From Spirochaetales bacterium (GTDB taxonomy: Bacteria > Spirochaetota > Spirochaetia > DSM-16054 > Sediminispirochaetaceae): a stretch of 9,329 nt of DNA. The translations under genes and the position numbers were made by a program. Shown here piece after piece: positions 1-4,803 of this stretch (positions within the stretch are counted from its first letter, which is position 1; the number at the start of each line of letters is the position of its first letter). The notes below the pieces were generated by a model. That model did no database searches, was not told where the DNA came from, and saw nothing but the letters and a program-made list of their open reading frames with translations. The stretch covers positions 1 to 9,329 of the forward strand of contig JAASTM010000052.1 in assembly GCA_021767325.1 (NCBI GenBank), read 5' to 3'.

Positions 1-1422
1 GAAGGAGGGCCACAATACTGAGAAGCTACCGCTCCAGGCCAGGTAGATACCGATGAGGGCCGGAATGGTCGAAGCGACCCAGCGGTTGGTCAGGAAGTTG
101 AACATTCCCTCGTTCTTGTCTTTCATCGGCAGAAGAATCTCGCTCAGGGTGTAGCGGCCGAGGCGGTTGGTAGTATCGAGGGTGGTCATTGCAAAGGATG
201 CAACCCACATACCGGCGATAACCTTCACGATCTCAGTCGGCATGAAGCGCAGCCAGGTGGCATCAACCATGGCAGCGTAAGAGTTGGTAAAGGTCGAAGC
301 GGCGCCGAAGCTGGCGTTCATTGCACCGGCATACGCGTTACCCCAGTTCGCAACAGTCAGATCCTGGCCGGCGCCCTGAATCAGAGCCAGTCCGTAACCG
401 GAAACTGAAATGATTACGATGGTCGAAAGGAAACCTTCGGTGAGCATCGAGCCGTAGCCGATGGGCAGACCGTGTTTTTCGCTCTCGAGCTGCTTGGAAG
501 AGGTACCGGAACCAACCAGTGCGTGGAACCCGGACAGAGATCCGCAGGCGATGATCAGCGGAATAACCGGCCAGAATGGGGACGGCTGACCGCCGGAGAC
601 GATCGGTGCGAAAGAGGTGAAGGCCGGAGCGGTGAATCCCTGAAAACTGAATACAGCTGCCAAAGCACCGATGATCAGGCCGATGTAGAGCAGCCAGGAG
701 TTCAGGTAATCACGCGGCTGCAGCAGTACGTTTACCGGAATTGCAGATGCAATGATAATGTAGAAGAACATAACCAGCATCCAGACATCCCGGCTGGCGT
801 TGATCGGCATCAGGTGACCGCCAATGATCGCCAGAACCAGCAGGGCAATACCGATAACAGTTGCCAGCGAAAAGTTCATCTTTACCCGATACAACAGCAC
901 TCCCAATATGAGGGCTGCAACCAGCTTCAGGATATATGCACTCGGGATCGATCCGTTGCCGATGAACATATTTCCGAGAACCGCACCGAATGCACCAATA
1001 ACCAGAATCAGCAGGAAGAATACCAGCCAATAAAAGGTTTTACCAGTACGTTTTGTTATTACGTCGGATGCGACGAACTGTACCGACCGGCCGTCATAGC
1101 GAACAGAAGACATCAGGGCCAGATAGTCGTGTACAGCACCGATAAAAATGTTACCGAACCAGACCCACAAGAGCCCTGGAACCCATCCCCAAGCCATTGC
1201 AAGAACCGGACCAACGATTGGTGCGGCACCGGCGATGGAGGCGAAGTGATGCCCGAACAGTACAGGCGCCTTAGCAGGAACATAATCCACTCCGTCGAAC
1301 ATTCTCTTCGCCGGAGTCTCATCATCGGTAGCTTTTACTACATCCCGTTCGAGTTTCTTACCATAGGTAAGATACAGCAGGATGTACACAGCAATACCGA
1401 CTACAACAATGAGAGTAGTCAT
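1..1422 (-). CDS. cstA: CstA-family carbon starvation protein (pyruvate/peptide transporter), 3' end cut by window edge
   Basis: The frame is open from an ATG at 1422 to base 1, giving 474 residues with no stop, so the C-terminus is missing. The family comprises polytopic inner-membrane transporters induced by carbon starvation, linked to peptide uptake and, in E. coli relatives, to pyruvate import. Family signatures I can read: FGHHFASIAGAAPIVGP at residues 56-72, GAVHDYLALMSSVR at 95-108, QPRDYLNSWLL at 235-245, CGSLSGFHALVGSGTSSKQL at 293-312 and TTLDTTNRLGRY at 413-424, with many hydrophobic helices between them. E. coli CstA is about 701 aa and compact homologues are shorter, so perhaps a fifth to a third is missing. 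The start is supported by GGGAGG (1432-1437) nine bases upstream and by a promoter at 1455-1483. It appears to be transcribed separately from its neighbours. Family assignment is very secure; the transported substrate in this organism is not known. Confidence 0.97.
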   Translation of the reverse strand, partial: MTTLIVVVGIAVYILLYLTYGKKLERDVVKATDDETPAKRMFDGVDYVPAKAPVLFGHHFASIAGAAPIVGPVLAMAWGWVPGLLWVWFGNIFIGAVHDYLALMSSVRYDGRSVQFVASDVITKRTGKTFYWLVFFLLILVIGAFGAVLGNMFIGNGSIPSAYILKLVAALILGVLLYRVKMNFSLATVIGIALLVLAIIGGHLMPINASRDVWMLVMFFYIIIASAIPVNVLLQPRDYLNSWLLYIGLIIGALAAVFSFQGFTAPAFTSFAPIVSGGQPSPFWPVIPLIIACGSLSGFHALVGSGTSSKQLESEKHGLPIGYGSMLTEGFLSTIVIISVSGYGLALIQGAGQDLTVANWGNAYAGAMNASFGAASTFTNSYAAMVDATWLRFMPTEIVKVIAGMWVASFAMTTLDTTNRLGRYTLSEILLPMKDKNEGMFNFLTNRWVASTIPALIGIYLAWSGSFSVLWPSF

Positions 1423-1615
1423 ACAATAAAACCTCCCGTAAAATATATATGATCATTAAAATACAGGAGGCCTCGCAAGTCAAGCCTTTTTTTACCAGCT
1501 TCGACTTTTGTAATTTATTAGAGTAAATATAATTATTAGTAAAAAAATCAGTAATATATCAGCACTTGGACTAGCAAGTTGTTTGTGCTTTATGCCGATT
1601 CTACCCTGCTTTTTA
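1423..1615. other. Intergenic region between cstA and the ferritin-like gene
   Basis: A 193-bp AT-rich gap. Its left third holds the cstA promoter and leader. The right part has only a weak stem, ACTTG/CAAGT (1564-1579), with a run of seven T on the minus strand 16 bases beyond it (1541-1547). That is too weak to call a terminator for the ferritin-like gene. No coding potential or small RNA is evident. Confidence 0.6.
1455..1483 (-). promoter_or_regulatory. Sigma70-type promoter of cstA
   Basis: On the minus strand TTGACT (1478-1483) and TTTAAT (1455-1460) are separated by exactly 17 bases, close to the -35 and -10 consensus. Transcription would begin near 1448, giving a leader of roughly 25 nt that contains the cstA Shine-Dalgarno. 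The spacer carries the perfect 8-bp palindrome GAGGCCTC (1467-1474), and another, ATGATCAT (1449-1456), overlaps the -10 edge and likely start point. Either could be an operator, but this is inference. The leader is too short for a riboswitch. Confidence 0.65.
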
Positions 1616-2113
1616 CTAAAATCTGAAGAAGCTGTACTTGTTGGTGTAGTAACTGTTTAGAAAACCAATCTGCTTGTTCAGGTAGTCGTAATGCCCCTTT
1701 TCCCAGTCGGCCAGGTAGTTGAAGAACTCCTCCAGTTTGGGCTGATCGGCGGACTGTGCCATCTCTTTGTAGAATTTTTCCGATTCGAGCTCGAGCTTGA
1801 TTCCAATCGAGAGAGTGGCCATTTCGAAGTGCTTGTCTGTCACTTTGTCCTTGAACTCCCGGGTAAAAATCGGACTCTCCGCGTCTTCGAAGGAAGTCGG
1901 TTTGGGGAGATCGGGAATCGAAACATCCTTGCCTTCCTGGTACTCATTTGCTAGCTTTACCAGGGTGTCCAGGTGTGACTGCTCCTCGTCCGAGAGCATC
2001 CGGAACACCTCTTTCGCCTTTTTGTCATCGGTTTTTTCAGCAGCGGCTTTATACAGCTCGCGCCCCTCCATTTCACCTTTAATGGCTGTTTCAAACGCCT
2101 GTTTTAGATCCAT
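1616..2113 (-). CDS. Ferritin-like (rubrerythrin-type) diiron protein without rubredoxin domain
   Basis: A 165-aa all-helical cytoplasmic protein of the ferritin-like superfamily, probably a non-haem diiron protein involved in peroxide reduction or iron handling. It has two half-repeats that each supply iron ligands: GEMEGRELY near residues 13-21 (candidate E14) with EEQSH at 43-47 (E44, H47), and LELESEKFY at 107-115 (candidate E110) with WEKGH at 137-141 (E138, H141). This is the Glu / ExxH / Glu / ExxH arrangement of rubrerythrins. No C-x-x-C rubredoxin knuckle is present and the protein contains no cysteine, so it would need an external electron donor if it is a peroxidase. The length fits stand-alone rubrerythrin-like proteins. 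The ATG at 2113 has AAAGGA (2121-2126) seven bases upstream and its own promoter. Family call is strong; the exact activity is inferred. Confidence 0.9.
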   Translation of the reverse strand: MDLKQAFETAIKGEMEGRELYKAAAEKTDDKKAKEVFRMLSDEEQSHLDTLVKLANEYQEGKDVSIPDLPKPTSFEDAESPIFTREFKDKVTDKHFEMATLSIGIKLELESEKFYKEMAQSADQPKLEEFFNYLADWEKGHYDYLNKQIGFLNSYYTNKYSFFRF

Positions 2114-2144
2114 ACAAAACTCCTTTGTTTTGATCTTTTTTAAA

Positions 2145-2173
2145 AGTATAGAAGAGAGAATCTAAAAATGCAA
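2145..2173 (-). promoter_or_regulatory. Sigma70-type promoter of the ferritin-like gene
   Basis: On the minus strand TTGCAT (2168-2173) and TATACT (2145-2150) lie 17 bases apart, a near-consensus pair. The start point would be about 2138, leaving a 25-nt leader that includes the AAAGGA Shine-Dalgarno. I see no clear PerR- or Fur-type palindrome, so peroxide or iron control cannot be claimed from sequence. Confidence 0.7.
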
Positions 2174-2187
2174 AAAACCGAATATGC

Positions 2188-2217
2188 TTGTAATCTGTAC
2201 ATAAAAAAACTTATATT
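2188..2217 (+). promoter_or_regulatory. Possible promoter for the DUF3592-like gene
   Basis: TTGTAA (2188-2193) and TATATT (2212-2217) are separated by 18 bases in an AT-rich divergent intergenic region. If used, transcription would begin around 2224, almost on the ATG at 2227, giving a leaderless or nearly leaderless message. This agrees with the absence of a good Shine-Dalgarno before that ATG. In AT-rich DNA such matches arise by chance, so confidence is low. Confidence 0.35.
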
Positions 2218-2226
2218 TAAAAAGTT

Positions 2227-2910
2227 ATGTTATTCACGCTGATTTCGGAAAAAAGCCTGCGGCTTCTATACACTCTGCTGCTCCTGGCCGGCGCATTGAT
2301 CATAGGCTGGAGTGTGCTTGTAATGCAGTCGGTTAAACCGCCCGAGAGCTTCTATTACAGCACGAGCGGCATAGTCGCCACCGCCCGGCCGACCGGGGCC
2401 GGACAATACGAAGTCAGAGTGGAATATACGATACCGGGTGTAAACAGCTTCAGCGGCAGCGGAGTGGTCACGAGCCCCTCCCCGCTGGCAGCCGGCGATA
2501 AGCTGCTGGTACACTACAATCAGTATGCTCCGGCGGAGTTCGTGCTGCAGACGCCTCCTTTGATACGCGCAGAGTATCTCATTTTCTTCGGGATCGTAAT
2601 CGGCGGGCTCGGCTTCCGCTTCTTCGTCCGTTCGATTTTTCACAATGCCAAGCAGCAGTTTATCCAGGAACACGGCCGCAGAGTGGATCCCCACAAGACC
2701 GAGCTGGAGAAGGCAACGATTAAACTTCTCTGGCTCATGAAGATACCGGTCGTTCGGATCCACTGCACATGGCAAAAGAATACCGACAGTGAGAAACTCG
2801 ATTTTTACAGCGACCCTTACCCGGTCTCCAAAGGCGAGCAGCTGCAACTTGACAATGTGAAGGTCTACTTCATCCCCCAGGCTCCGAACCGTTATTTTGT
2901 TGAAGTGTGA
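2227..2910 (+). CDS. Two-helix membrane protein, DUF3592-like
   Basis: A 227-aa hypothetical membrane protein. Hydrophobic helices lie at about residues 11-34 and 117-134. Between them is an extracytoplasmic, beta-rich segment of about 80 residues with a V-x-Y-T-I-P-G strand (65-71) and the G-D-K-L-L-V-H-Y-N stretch (90-98), reminiscent of the 'G-x-x-V-x-V-x-Y-N-P' signature of DUF3592 proteins. A cytoplasmic tail of about 90 residues follows. DUF3592 has no assigned biochemical function. The start is constrained: an in-frame TAA at 2218-2220 excludes any earlier codon, yet only AAAAAG precedes the ATG, a poor ribosome-binding site. It is divergent from the ferritin-like gene and its last 19 bp overlap the end of the convergent isomerase gene. 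A 193-codon antisense frame exists, but only this strand gives plausible membrane topology. Domain call is moderate; function unknown. Confidence 0.7.
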   Translation: MLFTLISEKSLRLLYTLLLLAGALIIGWSVLVMQSVKPPESFYYSTSGIVATARPTGAGQYEVRVEYTIPGVNSFSGSGVVTSPSPLAAGDKLLVHYNQYAPAEFVLQTPPLIRAEYLIFFGIVIGGLGFRFFVRSIFHNAKQQFIQEHGRRVDPHKTELEKATIKLLWLMKIPVVRIHCTWQKNTDSEKLDFYSDPYPVSKGEQLQLDNVKVYFIPQAPNRYFVEV

Positions 2911-3770
2911 CTACAGATTCTCTCCCAGATCTCATTCGCCTTTTTGCCGTACTCCATATAAATTCTACGCTGATCCATGCCTTCGGCTGCAGCACCGCCG
3001 AGATGTACCTGAGTGGCAATATGCGGCTCAATAGAAAACCATCCGTTATATCCGGTTTCCACCAGATCCCGCATAATAGCCTCGACATCACAAGCGCCTT
3101 CGCCCGGCATGGTGTGTTCAATCGAACCGTTTTCAGTCGGCCGGCAATCTTTAATGTGAAAGTGCTCAATGTACGGCCGGGCGGCCCGATAGAAATCCCA
3201 GGTCGAATCGCTGTTGCCGCCATACCCGACCGGATTCCCGACATCGAATACAACCCGCAAGGCCGGTGAGTCTATAGTTGCAAGCAATTCCTGGAGGTTT
3301 TCAGGGCTTTTCGATGCCCAGCCGTCACAGTTCTCATGAACGAGGATTACTCCCTCGCCCTCAGCAATGCGGGTCAATTCCCGTAGTCGCTGAAAAACCC
3401 TCTGCTTCCACTCCTGTTCAGGAAGATTATCATTTGGATATGACATTATCCTTATGTACGAAGTCTTGAGCCGGTGCATTCGGGGAGCGGCCCGACGCAA
3501 ATCCCCCGTATCCTGTTCGAACGGAGTAGTAACCGGACGGGCCCAATTTGCAATCGCAGAGCCGAATCCGGCTGCGGTAAAACCGGCCGCCTCCATCGCT
3601 CCGTAGACCCGGTCGAAAGCAGCATCGTCCATTTCACAGACATTTTGACCATCTACATTTCGTAGCTCAATGGTATTCCATCCCAAGCGATGATGGTTAT
3701 CTATCTGATCCTGTATTCCCGGTGAACCTTCGTCGCCTATTCCAGTGATTCTTGTATAATCGGTGTGCAT
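2892..3770 (-). CDS. Sugar phosphate isomerase/epimerase-like TIM-barrel protein
   Basis: 292 aa, xylose-isomerase-like / AP-endonuclease-2 superfamily (IolE, IolI, hydroxypyruvate-isomerase-type fold). These are cytoplasmic metal-dependent enzymes that isomerise, epimerise or dehydrate sugars and keto-sugars. The likely metal ligands are in place: E146 in VHENCDGW, D176 in VVFDVGNP, H205 in HFHIKD and E248 in SIEPH, each at the end of a predicted beta strand; NTIELRN near 32-38 fits the first barrel strands. Length is typical and all four ligands are intact, so it should be active. The ATG at 3770 has AGGA (3776-3779) five bases upstream, overlapping the stop of the dehydrogenase gene seven bases away. 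As last gene of the operon it probably acts after the dehydrogenase, perhaps on a keto-sugar. Some relatives are isomerases and others act as lyases on keto-glycosides, and sequence alone does not decide. No terminator follows; the 3' end overlaps the convergent gene. Confidence 0.88.
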   Translation of the reverse strand: MHTDYTRITGIGDEGSPGIQDQIDNHHRLGWNTIELRNVDGQNVCEMDDAAFDRVYGAMEAAGFTAAGFGSAIANWARPVTTPFEQDTGDLRRAAPRMHRLKTSYIRIMSYPNDNLPEQEWKQRVFQRLRELTRIAEGEGVILVHENCDGWASKSPENLQELLATIDSPALRVVFDVGNPVGYGGNSDSTWDFYRAARPYIEHFHIKDCRPTENGSIEHTMPGEGACDVEAIMRDLVETGYNGWFSIEPHIATQVHLGGAAAEGMDQRRIYMEYGKKANEIWERICSHTSTK

Positions 3771-3777
3771 AGCCTTC

Positions 3778-4794
3778 CTACTCCCATTTAATTAGAATTC
3801 CGAGATGTGTATCCGCATCATCCAAGAGCATCTGATACGCCTCGTGCACCCGGGCGGGGGAAACGGTATCGGTTATAAAAGGGGCAACTTTGATAATTTG
3901 GCCGCCTATCATCGATAACACATCCGTGCTGAAAAAATGGTGTGAGGTTCGATCCGCTCCACTCCCAAACCTGGGATACCGGCTCTCATGAGCTCCAACC
4001 AGCATCGTAGCCTTTCTATGGATCTGTTTGTAAACGTCCAGCTCTACTTTCCCGCGGGTTGAACCAAGCAGCACCACCTCACCCTGTTGATTGACATATT
4101 CTAAAGCCGATGCAACGAGTTCAGGTACCCCGGTCGCTTCCACCACCGTATCTACACCCGCTTCGTGACTGGCGGCGGACAATGCTTCGCACATATCTTC
4201 CTCGGCGGGATTTATACATGCATCTATACCGCACTTGCGAGCAAGGTCGATACGCGCATTGGATATATCTGCAATAACAACCGGGCGGTCTTTTCTGTGC
4301 AGAAAAATCTGCGCACAGAGATTCCCCACTATTCCACCGCCGTACACCAAAACATGCCCTTCCGTTTTCAGCGAGGCTGCCACAGCTGTGTAGGCTATCT
4401 GACCGAAACGGGCAAATAGTGCATGCTGCGGCTCAATATCCGGTGGCAGTTTGAAAATCAGTGCCTCACGGGTGTCTAACACTGAAAAATCGGCGTGGGG
4501 CTGATAATGCAGCACTGTATCTCCGACCACGAAACCAGATACTTGATCTCCGGCAGCTTCAATTTTTCCGACTGACGCATATCCCGGACGTATAGGATAT
4601 TCGGCCCAGGTAATGTCCGGATCGGTGAACCCGATATGAGTACCGGTAAAGAGTGCTAACTCCGTTCCGGGACTGATTAAAGAGAAAGAATTGCGTACTC
4701 CAACCGAGTAAGATGAGATAGGATCTGCCCTGCGCTCCTGCAGCTCGACCGTATTGGTGTCGGTCAGAATTAGCTCATGCAGCTTTGTAGTCAT
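3778..4794 (-). CDS. Medium-chain dehydrogenase/reductase lacking the catalytic-zinc ligands
   Basis: 338 aa, alcohol-dehydrogenase-like MDR superfamily, cytoplasmic, NAD(P)-dependent oxidation or reduction of an alcohol/ketone pair. It has an N-terminal GroES-like domain (about 1-125), then a Rossmann domain with the nucleotide loop YGGGIVG at 151-157 and an acidic residue, D176, ending the second strand, which suggests NAD rather than NADP. Where sorbitol/threonine dehydrogenases carry the zinc cysteine (G-x-C-G-x-D) this protein has ISPGTEL (40-46), and where they carry G-H-E it has GYASVG (71-76). The structural-zinc loop with four cysteines is also absent. This places it with the 'SPGTE' group that includes BchC-like and several uncharacterised sugar-operon enzymes, so automatic 'zinc-binding dehydrogenase' labels may mislead. 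The ATG at 4794 has AAGGAG (4800-4805) five bases upstream, covering the stop of the GH31 gene. Probable role: oxidation of the sugar or glycoside handled by this operon. The substrate is unknown. Confidence 0.88.
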   Translation of the reverse strand: MTTKLHELILTDTNTVELQERRADPISSYSVGVRNSFSLISPGTELALFTGTHIGFTDPDITWAEYPIRPGYASVGKIEAAGDQVSGFVVGDTVLHYQPHADFSVLDTREALIFKLPPDIEPQHALFARFGQIAYTAVAASLKTEGHVLVYGGGIVGNLCAQIFLHRKDRPVVIADISNARIDLARKCGIDACINPAEEDMCEALSAASHEAGVDTVVEATGVPELVASALEYVNQQGEVVLLGSTRGKVELDVYKQIHRKATMLVGAHESRYPRFGSGADRTSHHFFSTDVLSMIGGQIIKVAPFITDTVSPARVHEAYQMLLDDADTHLGILIKWE

Positions 4795-4803
4795 AGGTAC
4801 TCC

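Noticed and set aside
710..1033. Additional open frames of 69 and 106 codons inside cstA
   Set aside because: Both are out-of-frame shadows of the CstA coding sequence, with no supporting start signal or similarity.
472..1452. 326-codon plus-strand open frame opposite cstA
   Set aside because: It is antisense to a continuous CstA reading frame with unmistakable family motifs. The translated product is rich in Q, N and R with no domain or membrane pattern, as expected of a shadow frame.
1541..1589. Possible terminator after the ferritin-like gene
   Set aside because: The stem is only 5 bp (extended only through a large bulge) and the T-run lies 16 bases beyond it, unlike a standard intrinsic terminator.
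2266..2847. 193-codon minus-strand frame opposite the DUF3592-like gene
   Set aside because: It has no recognisable domain or membrane pattern. The plus-strand frame has two clean hydrophobic helices and a DUF3592-like middle segment.
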